From the NCBI GenBank assembly GCA_037039925.1, contig JAXRKP010000346.1, forward strand, positions 222,501 through 286,500: a stretch of 64,000 nt of DNA. The letters are read 5' to 3'. Each line of letters begins with the position of its first letter. The first letter of the stretch is position 1. The stretch comes from Doris montereyensis. Taxonomy: Eukaryota > Mollusca > Gastropoda > Nudibranchia > Dorididae. Shown piece after piece: positions 13,067 through 54,334 of this stretch. Position numbers and translations under genes: made by a program. Below the pieces are notes generated by a model. That model ran no database searches. It was not told the DNA's origin and was given only the letters and a program-made list of their open reading frames with translations.

Positions 13067-13540
13067 AAGAAGAAGAAGAAGAAGAAGAAGAAGAAGAAGA
13101 AGAAGAAGAAGAAGAAGAAGAAGAAGAAGAAGAAGAAGAAGAAGAAGAAGAAGAAGAAGAAGAAGAAGAAGAAGAAGAAGAAGAAGAAGAAGAAGAAGAA
13201 GAAGAAGAAGAAGAAGAAGAAGAAGAAGAAGAAGAAGAAGAAGAAGAAGAAGAAGAAGAAGAAGAAGAAGAAGAAGAAGAAGAAGAAGAAGAAGAAGAGA
13301 AGGAGAAGAAGAAGAAGAAGAAGAAGAAGAAGAAGAAGAAGAAGGAGAAGGAGAAGGAGAAGAAGAAGAAGAAGAAGAAGAAGAAGAAGAAGAAGAAGAA
13401 GAAGAAGAAGGAGAAGGAGAAGAAGAAGAAGAAGAAGAAGAAGAAGAAGAAGAAGAAGAAGAAGAAGAAGAAGAAGAAGAAGAAGAAGAAGAAGAAGAAA
13501 AAGAAGAAGAAGAAGAAGAAGAAGAAGAAGAAGAAAAGAA
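12976..13540. repeat. (GAA)n microsatellite, about 185 units
   Basis: Nearly pure GAA on the plus strand with a few GAG and AAA interruptions. Poly-Lys, poly-Ser and poly-Leu ORFs on both strands are translation of the repeat. Confidence 0.98.
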
Positions 13541-13756
13541 AAACAAGAAAAAAAATCATTTCTTCTCCTCTGTCTCTATTCATCACAACCCTAGGTATCC
13601 GTTGCATCAAACAACTAGAATCTAGGCCTTCTTCAATTTTAGTTCAGACCATCATCAGAGAAAAACGCGGTGCATATATTGCCGATCTGAATTTGAATTT
13701 TCGTTTTATTGCATCGAGTTTTAGAACAGCCGGCCTCCTCGCCGGACTGACAGTTG

Positions 13757-13925
13757 TTGAGGCGGCCTCTTAGACAATATTATCATGAAAATTAAAGAGG
13801 GAAAATTTCGTTCCATGAAAAAAAAGCGATCGGCCTCTTAGACAATATCATGAAAATTAAAGAGGGAAAATTCCGTTCCATGAAAAAAAGCGACCGGCCT
13901 CTTAGGTGGCGGCCTCTTAGGCAGA
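13757..13925. repeat. Tandem duplication of about 75 bp
   Basis: cggcctcttagacaatat then tcatgaaaattaaagaggga occurs twice, with ggcggcctcttaggcagag after it. A weakly similar ctaagaggcc segment lies near 19570. Confidence 0.8.
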
Positions 13926-14067
13926 GTACATTGTATTCCTGATATATTGTAAACATGATATTTATTCTTTAATCACGTCAACAACAAATTTCGAGCATGA
14001 AGATATTACATGTACTATGGATACGGACAGACCGTTCACCGTATTGGTTCTCTGAAAACTGGGGGGG

Positions 14068-14412
14068 GGGGATTTGGTAGTCCAGAGACAAGGTGTCAAC
14101 CTTTCAACCAAAAGGTAATGGGTTCGAACTCCACCAACGGTTGAAAAATGTTCGCGAGGTTTTTCGAATATCTTCCCCCTCCCTGGTCCAGGTAGGTGGA
14201 TCGACACCTAGTCCCATCGGAGACGGACGATAAAAAGGAGGTGCAATGTGCAGATCACAACACTCTGTACACGATAAAGATCCCTTGGCTGTTTACAGGG
14301 CAGCCCGGGCAAAATTAAGAATCCTGCCAAAAACCCCGAGATCACCTTAGTTGTGAATGTGGATAAATCAAATCAAATCAAATCAAATCAAATCAAATCA
14401 AATCAAATCAAA
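14068..14412 (+). mobile_element. tRNA-derived SINE family A, full copy
   Basis: The head has an A-box-like ggtagtccagagacaagg and a B-box-like gggttcgaactcc. The body has tggatcgacacctagtccc, gagacggacgataaaaagga and gttaaagatccc-type words. The tail is (AAATC)n at 14366-14411. A G11 run precedes the head. Other copies are at about 37624, 41462, 42354 and 57723. Confidence 0.85.
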
Positions 14413-14414
14413 CT

Positions 14415-15105
14415 CTGTCGCACTTGTATTAAACTAGTGGGTGATGCAACTGCGCTCATGATTTCGCCCTTACCATCTCCTCGCATCGAGCATGCGATGG
14501 ATGCCTTGTATAATATTTAAACAAACTGGCGGTAATCACCTAAAATCTAGCTTGAAATTTATAGTTAAACATCTGGTGTTAAATGAAATAAAACTGTGCC
14601 GGAACAACTACTTAAATTCTTAAACCTCCCTTTGGCTCAGAAATACAATTTTCTTTCTTACTAGATTTGAATGTGTGCATAATTGAAGATGTTTGGAGTT
14701 AAGAAATCATTATCAGATTCACAGTCGTCAATTATCCTATGTCATTTTTTTAAATTAAGAAAAAACATTTTTACCAAATGTGGTCTATGTTTGTCACTAA
14801 TTTCACGTGAATTTTGTCTTTTCTTCAGAACTGAAAGAGAAAAGAGTAGAAATATATTACACCAGCGTATCCCTCCCTACCCACACCCCCGCCCTTAATC
14901 TCACCCCAACAGTGAAAAACTAAACCAAAAAAAAAACAACCCAACGTTTATAGCTCTCAAATGTAAACCAAGAAATTTAGGAAATGTTTAATAAATTGCA
15001 ACAACAATAAAGTTACATAAAGGGAAAACAAATCCAACCAAGTGTGAACAAATCAATGAACGTGAAACGATAAAGAGGCAAATGAAATCGAAAGGAGGTT
15101 AGAGG
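14415..15105. other. Intergenic, nothing recognised
   Basis: AT-rich sequence between the SINE A copy and the hAT-like element, with no convincing ORF. Confidence 0.4.
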
Positions 15106-15113
15106 TTGTAGAC

Positions 15114-16604
15114 CAATGATTGCCAAACTTGTCTAGGCTGGCGCCCTCTTAGTTTCCTGGTGGATTCCTAGCGCCACCCCCGCTCCCCCCTCCCTCCTAT
15201 CTCTCTCCCTCATCCACCTTGATACACACAAGCGAACACACACTTTTTTTGGTATGCTTCAAGTTCAAAACAAGATTAATCACAAATTTCTAAATTAAAA
15301 ACCTTATTCAATATTGGTAAACCAATTTATTTATCAGCTTTAGCTGTGTCAGCAATATGGAAGGGTAAATCAACAGCTCATCGGTAACCATAATAACACA
15401 TTTCATTGTCTTTAGAGTTGTTGTTAATGGGATAGATGTGCTGTGTGGAGGGATATCAGCTTCTCAACGTGTGGTTGGAATCAGAGAGCATCTAGGCTTT
15501 CTGTTGAAACTCACTGCGAAGAAGTCGTAGATCCCCATGTTCAGTAATTGCAAGCATGTTTCTGTGCTTGGAAAGATGCAAGGCGGATGTATTCTACTAA
15601 ATAGGATGCTGGGAAGACAATAAAGTACATATTGACCTTGTTCCACAATACTACAATACTGGATATCATTCAGAGACTTACTTATTTTTTCAACCCCCCA
15701 AAAAAAAAAAAAAAAAAAAAAAAAATGATGTTATGATCTTTTGAACTTTGGCCTCAGTCGAGGCGAGTTTACTTATCGGCCTCAGCTCAATGTCATTTTG
15801 GATTGAAACCCATTCATTCTTCCTCTGCCACTCGTGTTTCCTCACTGTTGACACCTAAACATGGATTCACCAATCACCAAGTCTGGTATTTCAAACAACA
15901 GATCCTGAAATCTCTCAGACATCACGTCTCTTTGCAACTCATCTAAGTGTGCACAATACACTAAAAAAGGTTATCATCTGGTATTAGTATCCTCTTCTAC
16001 TTCTCCAATTCAGAAAAGTTTAGAAACGGCCAGCTGATAGAGTTCATCACGGGCTTGGCTTAGAAACGGCCAGCTGATAAGAGTTCATCACGGGTTTGGT
16101 TTAGAAACGGCCAGCTGATAGAGTTCATCACGGGCTTGGCTTAGAAACGGCCAGCTGATAGAGTTCATCACGGGCTTGGTTTAGAAATGACTAGCTGATA
16201 GAGTGCATCACGAGCTTGGTTTCGTCGCAATAACTGTAGCTTGGACATGGAGATGGAGATAGCTGATTTGACTTTAGTAAGGTTGATAACCTTTCCTTGC
16301 AACTACAAATTAACTTCATTGAACTTTGTGAATACATTTGACAAAACTAAACAAGTGATGTCATTCTTGGTGTTTCTTAGTTCATCGCAATACACATAGT
16401 TAAAGTTGGAATAATTCTACAACTATATCAAACAGTGAATAGAAGTGTCTCAAGCAGTTTCCCTTTGATATCCATTTATCTTATGTCACCCCTTCCCATT
16501 GTCGCCCCCTTCTGTTTCACCCCCACCCCCGAGATATTTTCACCCCCCCCTTCCCATCCTCCCTCTGGAGGCGGTACGCCCGCTTTGTGAATCATTGATC
16601 ATTG
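15114..16604. mobile_element. hAT-like non-autonomous element
   Basis: The left end CAATGATTGCCAAACTTG and the right end read inward (CAATGATCAATGATTCAC) form imperfect inverted repeats. Nearby sub-terminal GCGCC/GCGTACCGCC blocks sit at matching distances. Eight-base flanks TTGTAGAC (15106-15113) and ATGTAGAC (16605-16612) look like an 8-bp target duplication with one mismatch, as made by hAT elements. No intact transposase ORF exists. A 41-bp tandem array lies inside. It ends about 230 bp before the COLGALT start codon. Confidence 0.6.
16014..16225. repeat. 41-bp tandem array, about 5 copies
   Basis: The unit includes tagaaacggccagctgatag followed by agttcatcacgggcttgg. The last copy is diverged. 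It lies within the hAT-like element. Confidence 0.9.
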
Positions 16605-16831
16605 ATGTAGACTATTGACGACAACATGTGATATTGATCTAGATTCTAGACTAGACCAACACGACACAATTCTACACTACATGGAGTTTAGTTTTCGTGA
16701 GGAAAATTTCAAGGAAACCTGCTGTTAGTTCACGGACTGTCCGCTAGAAAGTTTCTGTGCATGAAGGAACAAAAAAAGCAAGAAGACGCACTCTTTTTTA
16801 TGTGAGTCGACTTTAGGTCCACATTACGAAC
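16605..16831 (+). promoter_or_regulatory. Putative COLGALT promoter and 5' UTR region
   Basis: This is the interval between the hAT-like element's end and the COLGALT start codon. No TATA box or other clear core promoter motif was found. The last 90 bases (A-rich, then gtgagtcgactttaggtcc) are likely 5' UTR by position only. Confidence 0.3.
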
Positions 16832-45472
<28,641 letters not shown>

Positions 45473-45624
45473 TCTCCTGTTGGGCGGCTTTCAAAGCAAG
45501 GATGAGTTATGACAATTAGTCTTTGCCACGGCATCTTTGTTGTGGGTCATCTTCCGTCTCTCGCGCTTTAAAACAGTGAAATTCCCATTGTCTTTGCTTT
45601 TTTATTATCCCTGCTGCCAAATAG

Positions 45625-45835
45625 AATGTGGAGGGTTAGCGGATGGTCCTGGTGGGCCCTACTTCTTTCCTGTCACCCTTTCACATGTCTTTCGTCTTAC
45701 TGTTTCCTCTTAGTTCACTCTGAGATCACCACATATGGTGGAATGGGTAATTTGCAAAGAGGCGAGCCAAAGGAAATCTATTCCGTGAAAACCTTTTCTT
45801 ATTTTTGTCCTTTTTTTCAAGGAATGTTATTATAA
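45625..45835 (+). mobile_element. Dispersed repeat family C copy
   Basis: It has cctggtgggccctacttctt, cacatgtctttcgtcttact and ctctgagatcaccacatatg. It lies about 150 bp after the COLGALT stop region, so may be in its 3' UTR. Confidence 0.55.
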
Positions 45836-45839
45836 TTTT

Positions 45840-46505
45840 TTTCTCTTCTTCTTTTTGTTATTTTAATCGTCTGAGTTAACATGTGGTCTATTTTAAATCA
45901 ATCTAATTGGTGGCGTGCCCTTTTCCGTTTGTGTGTTTCATTTATCCACATTTTTACCACACAGGGTGTTCGTTAAAACAGACATACCATTTTTGTTGTG
46001 CTTTGTTCTTGTTTACAATGTTTGTGTTATTTTTTGCCATGATCAAGTTTGCACACATGAAAGAAAAAAGCCGAACAACCTACCCATTCACATGAAATTA
46101 ATTTCAAATTTAGAATGTTAATGTTATAGATATGTCTTATTCTTTAAAACTCTTTAGTCTGAAAATATGAACATTGTTGACATTTATATATATCTTAGTG
46201 GTTAAGATTCCTGAAAACATCCTCAATTATGAATTTGGGATTAGTTTTATTGTTTTCAATTCCTTTGTCTGAGAATATGAACATTACTGATAAGTCTTCT
46301 TGTTGAACTGGACAAATGCATCTGATAAAAAGACTTTAGCTTTGGCCCCCATGCAATAATACTTTAACGGAAAAACGTTTGCAAATGTTTGGATTAGCCA
46401 CATTGTCTTAAAAGTAGCGACTACTTAAATAGTCATATCGATGAATAGAGATTTTGTTCAGCGATTTTTCCATTAAAATGATCCATAGATTTTCATCGAT
46501 GTTTT
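45840..46505. other. Downstream of COLGALT, nothing recognised
   Basis: AT-rich and may include the 3' UTR. No AATAAA signal was noticed close to the stop region. Confidence 0.35.
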
Positions 46506-46507
46506 AG

Positions 46508-46790
46508 AAGCCAGATTAACCCATAGACTACCATTGTCGCGCCAGATTAACCCATAGACTACTATTGTCACGCCAGATTAACCCATAGACTACCATTGTC
46601 GCGCCAGATTAACCCATAGACTACCATTGTTGAGCCAGATTAACCCATAGACTACCATTGTCGCGCCAGATTAACCCATAGACTACCATTGTGGCGCCAG
46701 ATTAACCCATAGACTACCATTGTCGCGCCAGATTAACCCATAGACTACCATTGTCGCGCCAGATTAACCCATAGACTACCATTGTCGTAC
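46508..46790. repeat. 29-bp tandem array made of the MITE's left terminus
   Basis: About 10 copies of ttaacccatagactaccatt gtcgcgccaga. Each copy repeats the TTAA target and the first bases of the piggyBac-like MITE. Confidence 0.92.
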
Positions 46791-47432
46791 GGTTGCGATC
46801 ACACTACACTTACCCACAGTACAATTGTTGCACCTATGCAATTACAGCGTTGTCGGGCCATAACTATAGAAAAGATCGCATATACGTTATTGCGGTAAGG
46901 AGCATCTTTTAGGCTTATTATTCTACTTCTGTTTCATATCATAATGAGCTCTCTAGCGTGAACGGTTGAATTAAAATTTTTTTTTAACTGCTGGCAGTAC
47001 AAGCCTTCGACTAAACCCTTTTTCTTTGCCAACGTACAAAACAACTACTACCACTAGTACTACAAGTAGATCCACAAGTCCAAACATCATAGACGCACTG
47101 TTTTCAATCAGTTTACCGGCATCGTTGTTCAATCATTGTTTTTCATCTATTTACTGATGGAAAAAAAGTGTATTGTGTGACTGGAGTCTCCATCCCAAAA
47201 ACATTTTTGTTTCTCAATTTCACCTTTCACTCATCCTCTCAGACAAACTAACGACATATAGCCGATTGTTATTGGTGCCAATATAAGTTTGATCTTATGA
47301 ACATTGTGTTTAAAAAATGAAAGTGAAAATAATAACAAATAAAAAAAGTTACAAATCTTTTAGAGAACTATACCCTACGTTTTTGGGTACACGCCATGAT
47401 CTTGTGTCGGACCTTGGGAGTCTATGAGTTAA
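46516..47432. mobile_element. piggyBac-like MITE, copy 2, with multiplied left end
   Basis: The core 46768-47428 is flanked by TTAA at 46764-46767 and 47429-47432. The ends are CCCATAGACTACC and, read inward, CTCATAGACTCCC. It matches copy 1 in the same orientation (tactaccactagtactacaa, tgtgtgactggagtctcca). The left terminal sequence is repeated tandemly about 10 times at 46508-46790. Confidence 0.75.
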
Positions 47433-47914
47433 GCTGACTGAAGAGTGAATTAAAAGATTTTCAAAATTGCTTGTATTCACACAGCTTGGTAGGATTAGAT
47501 AAGGAAGAAAAGGAAAATATGATTGTGGCTTTTATGTAGAGCTATTTTGTTCATCTTGATTTTCAGCATTAATGAGGTTTAAAAAAAGCCCAACCCATTA
47601 TGAAAAAAACATATTCATTCAGTCTTGTTTGTCAAGACTGTCTTCTTCTTTGTTTAAAAGGAAATTAATCAGACTGTTTTTTATTTGAGTGTATATAAAG
47701 TCAACACATTGTGTAGAGGTTTTTTGTATAATTTGTCCTCCATCTTCGTGATTAAATTTTTTTCAGTGCCTTGACATACATTCAATATGTAACCCATGAC
47801 GTGCATTAATTCTTTATCACTGCCTAGTTCTTTAGCTATGATATGGATAGAAATACTAGCAAAAATGTTGGCATATTTCATTTTCATCCATTAGAGTAAA
47901 CCTGTTTGTATTCT

Positions 47915-48308
47915 AAGTACTCTCTCTACTTAAAAGCACTCTCTCTACTTAAAAGCACTCTCTCTACTTAAAAGGGCTCTCTCTCTGCTTAAAAAGGGCT
48001 CTCTCTGTAAAGCACTCTCTCTTAAGGGCTCTCTCTACTTAAAAAAGCACTCTCTCTACTTAAAAAGGGCTCTCTCTACTTAAAAGGGCTCTCTACTTAA
48101 AGAGCTCTCTCTGCCAAAAACGCTTTGCTCTACTTAAAAGCACTCTCTCTCGCAAAAGCACTTTCTCTACTTAAAAGCACTCTCTCTACTTAAAAGGGCT
48201 CTCTCTACTTAAAAAGGGCCTCTCTACTTAAAAGCACTCTCTCTACTTAAAGGGCTCTCTCTACTTAAAGCACTCTCTCTACTTAAAAACGCTTTTGCTC
48301 TACTCAAA
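47915..48308. repeat. About 19-bp tandem array, about 21 copies
   Basis: The unit is tacttaaaagcactctctc with gggctctctc variants. Confidence 0.95.
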
Positions 48309-48309
48309 A

Positions 48310-49569
48310 GAGTTTCCATGATCTACCAATGTCGATTGAGTTTTGTTGCATTTCTCATTTACGAGTTTGAACAAATTTAAGTGGAATGCAAATCAAAACT
48401 TTAAAACAACAAATAACATAGAAATCTAGTCTGATTTGTTCAGTAATCATTTCATGTGATGAAGTTTAAACACATGCTTGGTCATGTTCATTACTTGAAA
48501 AACTACTCAATTATAGTAAAGGATTACAAGAATTATTCTTTGTATTTTAATTGATTTGATTGGATACTTTATATTTTTATAGGCAGAAATAAACTTTTTG
48601 AATGTTGTGCTTTGATTATCAGAAACAATAATGACAGGTTTCTCTTACTTAAGGCAGATTAATCAAACGCAGGTAAAGAAAGTAAGCAAATCAGCTTACG
48701 GCACCGTTTTCATTAAAAAATTTGTTTTATTTAACTTCTCCTAAAGTTTTATGTTTTAATTTGTTACTTTCCTATTGAAACGTTTTAAAAGTTACCATAA
48801 ATTTTATTTAAAAAAATTGATTTGTGTCTGAATGTTGTGTTACAGGGTTAAACCTTGTTGCATGGTTTTGAATTTAAAGTATCGCGACTTTCTAAGTTTG
48901 CCGACCGTTACATGCAATACTTGATTTGATGAAAGCTGTTGATCCATTAGAACTTGGATAAAAGTATGATTTGGTCAGCCTTAATTAGACATTTAATTCT
49001 AAAGGTATGATCTTGCTATCTGATAAAAAGATTATAAACAAAACATAACCCCCTCCCCCTCCCCCACCCCCCCCTCCCCCCCCTCCCTCCACCCTTCCCT
49101 GTCTGTGTCTCTTTATCTATCCATTTATCAATCTGCCTATCTATCTACCTGTCTCCTCTTTTTAAAGACATGATAATTTAGGAGATTAATCAATTGATCA
49201 TTTTCAAAAGTTTGCTTGTAATTGTTACAATTTTAATTGCTCTTGCTATAAAAAGGGGAAATTTATTTCTTGATTGTTTTGACTACGGATATTAATTCTG
49301 TTTACAACGCTCTTTCTCTTCAGCATACAGTGTATTTTTTGATTATCATACTTAAACAACACCCTCTACCAAACATCCCCTCTTATCCCTGATTTCATTT
49401 TAACATGGTGCTAACATTATTATTAGAGAATATTTTGTATTCAACTTAATGTCCATTTTTTGTTTTTTTTTGCTTTGCGTATATGTTATTTGTATGTAAA
49501 AAGAGGTTAAAGACAAAATTTGAAGAACAATCATGGCCCTTGTTACATACAGTTTTGTGTATTGAAAGC
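48310..49569. other. Intergenic, nothing recognised
   Basis: AT-rich, with a C-rich run at 49048-49095 and short CTAT repeats near 49120-49150. Confidence 0.4.
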
Positions 49570-52312
49570 CTGACAAACTCATGACCAGAAGTAAATTGCG
49601 TTATCAAGAAAATCTCATGTACTGTGAAAAAAGTAAATTGCTTTATCAAGAAAACCTCATGTTCTTATGAAAGAAGTAAATTGCTTTATCATTTATCGAA
49701 AACTTCATGTTCTTATGAAAAGAAGTAAATTGCTTTATCATTTATCAAGAAATCCTCATGTTCTTATGAAAAGAAGTAAATTACTTTATCAAGAAAATCT
49801 CATGCTTATAAAGAAGTAAATTGCTTTATCAGAAAACCTCATGTGTACTTATGATAAAGTAAATTGCTTTATCAAGAAAACCTCATGTACTTATGAAAAA
49901 GTAAATTGCTTTATCAAGAAAACCTCATGTACTTATGATAGAAGTAAAGTGCTTTATCAAGAAAACCTCATGTACTTATGATAAGAAGTAAATTGCTTTA
50001 TTAAGCACACCTCATGTACTTATGAAAAAGTAAATTGCTTTATCAGAAAACCTCATGTACTTATGAAAAGAAGTAAATTGCTTTATCAAGAAAAGTCATG
50101 TACTTATAAAAGAAGTAAATTGCTTTATCAAGAAAATCTCATGTACTTATGACAAGAAGTAAATTGCTTTATCAAGAACACCTCATGTACTTATGACAAC
50201 AAGTAAATTACTTTATCAAGAACACCTCATGTACTTTATGAAAAAGTAAATTGCTTTATTAAAGAAAACCTCATGTACTTATGATAAGAAGTAAATTGCT
50301 TTATCAAGAACACCTCATGTACTTATGACAAGAAGTAAATTGCTTTATTAAGAACACCTCATGTACTTTATGAAAAAAGTAAATTGCTTTATCAAGAAAA
50401 CCTCATGTACTTATGATAAAAGTAAATTGCTTTATTAAGAACACCTCATGTACTTATGACCAAAGTAAATTGCTTTATTAAGAACACCTCATGTACTTAT
50501 GACAGAAGTAAATTTGCTTTATTAAGAACACCTCATGTATGACAAGAGAAGTAAATTGCTTTATCAAGAACACCTCATGTACTTATGATAAGAAGTAAAT
50601 TGCTTTATTAAGAACACCTCATGTACTTATGACAAGAAGTAAATTGAGTTATCAAGAACACCTCATGTACTTATGACAGAAGTAAATTGCTTTATCAGAA
50701 CACCTCATGTACTTATGAAAGAAAGTAAATGACATTATTAAGAAAATCTGACATACTTCTGTAAAAAGTAAATGACATTATCAAGAAAATGACATACTTA
50801 TGAAAAAAAGAAGTAATGAAAACATTATCAAGAAAGCCCTGACATACTTATGAAAAAAAGTCGTAACATTATCAAGAAAGCCTCATGTACTTATGTAAAG
50901 AAGTAACTGACATTATCAAGAAAGCCTGACATACTTATGTAAAGATATAAATTACATGATCAAGAAAGCCTGACATACTTATGTAAAGAAGTAAATGACA
51001 TTATGAAGAAAGCCTGGCATACTTATGTAAAGATATAAATTACATGATCAGAAAGCCTGACATACTTATGTAAGAAAGTAAATGACATTATCAAGAAAGC
51101 CTGACATACTTATGTAAAGATATAAATTACATGATCAAGAAAGCTTGGACATACTCAGTAAAGAAGTAAATGACATTATGAAGAAAGCCTGGCATACTTA
51201 TGTAAAGATATAAATTACATGATCAAGAAAGCCTGACATACTTCTGTAAAGATATAAATTACATGATCAAGAAAGCCTGACATACTTATGTAAAGAAATA
51301 AATGACATTATCAAGAAGGCCTCATGTGCTTATATAAAGAAATAAATGACATTATCAAGAAAGCTTGACATACTTATGTAAAGATATAAATTACATGATC
51401 AAGAAAGCCTGACATACTTATGTAAAGAAATAAATGACATTATCAAGAAAGCCTGAGATACTTATAAAAGAATGTAAATGACGTTATCAAGAAAGCCTGA
51501 CATACTTATGTAAAGAAATAAATGACATTATCAAGAAAGCTTGACATACTTATGTAAAGAAATAAATGACATTATCAAGAAAGCCTGACATACTTATGTA
51601 AAGAAATAAATGACATTATTAAGAAAGCCTGACTTATGAAAAGAATTGACATTATCAAGAAAGCCTGACATACTTATGAAAAGAAGTAAATGACATTATC
51701 AAGAAAGCCTGACATACTTATGAAAAAGAAATAAATGACATTATCAAGAAAGCCTGACATACTTATGAAAAGTAAATGACATTATCAGAAAGCCTCATGT
51801 GCTTATGAAAGAAGTAAATGACATTATCAAGAAAGCTTGGCATACTTATGTAAAGAAATAAATGACATTATCAAGAAAGCCTGGCATACTTGTGTAAAAA
51901 TAAATGACATTATCAAGAAAGCGACATACTTATGTAAAGAAATAAATGACATTATCAAAGAAAGCCTGGCATACTTATGAAAAAGAAGTAAATGACATTA
52001 TCAAAAAAAACCTCATGTGTTTATGGAAAGAAATGCAACAACATTATCAAGAAGCTTCATGTGCTTATGAAAAAGTAAATGACATTATTAAGAAAATCTG
52101 ACATACTTATGTAAAGAAATAAATGACATTATCAAGAAAACCTGATTTACTTTTGAAAAGAAATAAATGACATTATCAAGAAAACCTGATTTACTTTTGA
52201 AAAGAAAGTAAATGACATTATCCAGAAAGTCTTAGATATTTATGAAAAGAAATAAATGACATTATCCAGAAAGTCTGACATACTTATGAAAAGAAGTAAA
52301 TGACATTATCAG
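49570..52312. repeat. About 42-45-bp tandem array, about 62 copies in two blocks
   Basis: The first block (to about 50710) has aagtaaattgctttatcaag aaaacctcatgtacttatga. The second has aaataaatgacattatcaag aaagcctgacatacttatgt. Mixed units occur near the junction and again after 51780. Confidence 0.96.
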
Positions 52313-52969
52313 GAAACACCTTCGTTTTTAATGTGTTTAACTCTTCGGTTACATAGCCTTATGTATATTATTTGATTCTCATTGTTAAGAGGTTGGACAA
52401 TAAAAATAAAAATAAATATTCGTGAAGTTTAGGTCTAAGTGGATTTTATGAACGAAAAAAAAATCATTGAAGCGAGCTGAAGACTTTGCAGTTGAGGGGA
52501 ATACTGCTAAGGAGTCCCTGGGGAGCTCACAGCTTTCACACGCTTTCGATGATGTGAGGGGAATATGAAACGTGTTGAAGATTGTACTCTGCTTCACCAT
52601 AAACAGAAATATTGACAGAAGTTGAACTAAGCAAACTATCAAAGTGTTATAAAAAAAGTTCATTCAGAGAATTGTCAAATGTCGAAATCAAAATATATTT
52701 TAAAAAATATGTTGTATTTTTACAAATTGCTATGTTCATAGTTATATGAATGTTTGCATGGTCTATTCATTAACTGACTTGTTTTCTTTTTTTTTTCCTT
52801 TTGTTTTTTTTTTGTAATTTCTTTTAGAGAATTTGTTTCAGATGGTTAAATGTTTATAAAAATTAAAAGTTATATCTTTTGTGAATCTGACATTGTGACA
52901 TATCCCTTAGGACAAGGAAGTTAGAAGTTATATAGAACAAATTCATGGATAATCAAGAATGATTTTTTT

Positions 52970-53060
52970 TTTTGGCAAGGCCCTACTGGTAGATCATACG
53001 TCTTTCCTTTTCCTCTTTCCTGGTTTTTTATTTATCTTGCTGTTTCCTCTGAATTTATAT
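52970..53060 (+). mobile_element. Dispersed repeat family C, partial copy
   Basis: It has ccctactggtagatcatacg and cttgctgtttcctctgaatt. It is truncated at both sides. Confidence 0.45.
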
Positions 53061-53094
53061 GTAAATATTAAAAAAGGAAAGTCCTATATCCAGA

Positions 53095-53240
53095 GTTGAG
53101 CATAGGAAAATTAGGAGCAGAGTCCTGATTTTTCTTGGCATACAACATACTGTGGTAGTTTGCCATTGCTATCCATGCCACCTTGACTTTCACCTAGTCT
53201 GAACAGACCTAGCTATCTATTTCACTACTGGGTCGACAGG
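53095..53240 (+). mobile_element. Dispersed repeat family D copy
   Basis: It shares gagcataggaa, atactgtggtagtttgccat and ccatgccaccttgac with 23460-23600. Confidence 0.4.
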
Positions 53241-53424
53241 GGGGCCAGAAAGATTTGCCTGGACTAAGAATATTTGTATAATTTCCCTTTTGACTTTAAA
53301 ATATCTTAAAATTAAAAATAAAACTTTGATATCATCTCAACTGGGCATACATAGACTTGTAAATTTGTCATTTTGGTAATGATTTTAGGACTGGCAATGG
53401 TGAAGCCAGTCCAGTGCCTACTAA

Positions 53425-53526
53425 ATCTTTAAACCCAAAAGCTTTTGGGGCGTTTTATTATAATTACGTTTTTGATTGTACAGTGCAATCGAGCACCTTT
53501 GATGGATGTCAGGCGCTCTGTAAATG
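53425..53526 (+). mobile_element. Possible LINE or SINE 3' end that leads into the TTA array
   Basis: The segment gtacagtgcaatcgagcacc...gtcaggcgctctgtaaatga resembles the gcgct..ataaat end of CR1/L2-like elements and runs straight into TTA repeats. Confidence 0.4.
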
Positions 53527-53540
53527 AATTATTATTATTA

Positions 53541-53602
<62 letters not shown>

Positions 53603-53656
53603 TTATTATTATTGTTATTATTATTATTATTATTGTTATTATTATTATTATTATTA

Positions 53657-53687
<31 letters not shown>

Positions 53688-53750
53688 ATTATTATTATTA
53701 TTATATTATTTTTATTATTATTATTATTGTTATTATTATTATTATTATTA

Positions 53751-53806
<56 letters not shown>

Positions 53807-53831
53807 GTTATTATTATTATTATTATTATTA

Positions 53832-53907
<76 letters not shown>

Positions 53908-53910
53908 TAT
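53527..53910. repeat. (TTA)n microsatellite
   Basis: Nearly pure TTA with a few TTG and TTT interruptions. Poly-Leu, poly-Tyr and poly-Ile ORFs are artefacts. Confidence 0.98.
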
Positions 53911-54075
53911 GGAAGGTGGGGGGAGGACCGGTGGAGGGGAGGGGGATTCTTGTTAGGTCTTCCTTCTTTCTTTTCACACGTGTCACATGTCTGTTATCTC
54001 GCTGAATGCTCTTAATTCATAGTGAGATCACCACAGAATATGGTGGATGGGTTAGATTTAATTGAAACAAACCTC
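53910..54075 (+). mobile_element. Dispersed repeat family C (copies also elsewhere)
   Basis: Shared words are gttaggtcttccttcttt, tgtcacatgtctgttatc, agtgagatcaccacag and ggtggatgggttag, with a tail gaaacaaac. Related copies lie at 33425-33560, 42152-42200, 45625-45835 and 52970-53060. The nature of the element is not known. Confidence 0.6.
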
Positions 54076-54084
54076 TGACAGCTT

Positions 54085-54330
<246 letters not shown>

Positions 54331-54334
54331 TCAC

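Noticed and set aside
12830..13594. Poly-Lys/Arg and poly-Ser/Phe ORFs
   Set aside because: These are GAA and TTC microsatellite translation on both strands.
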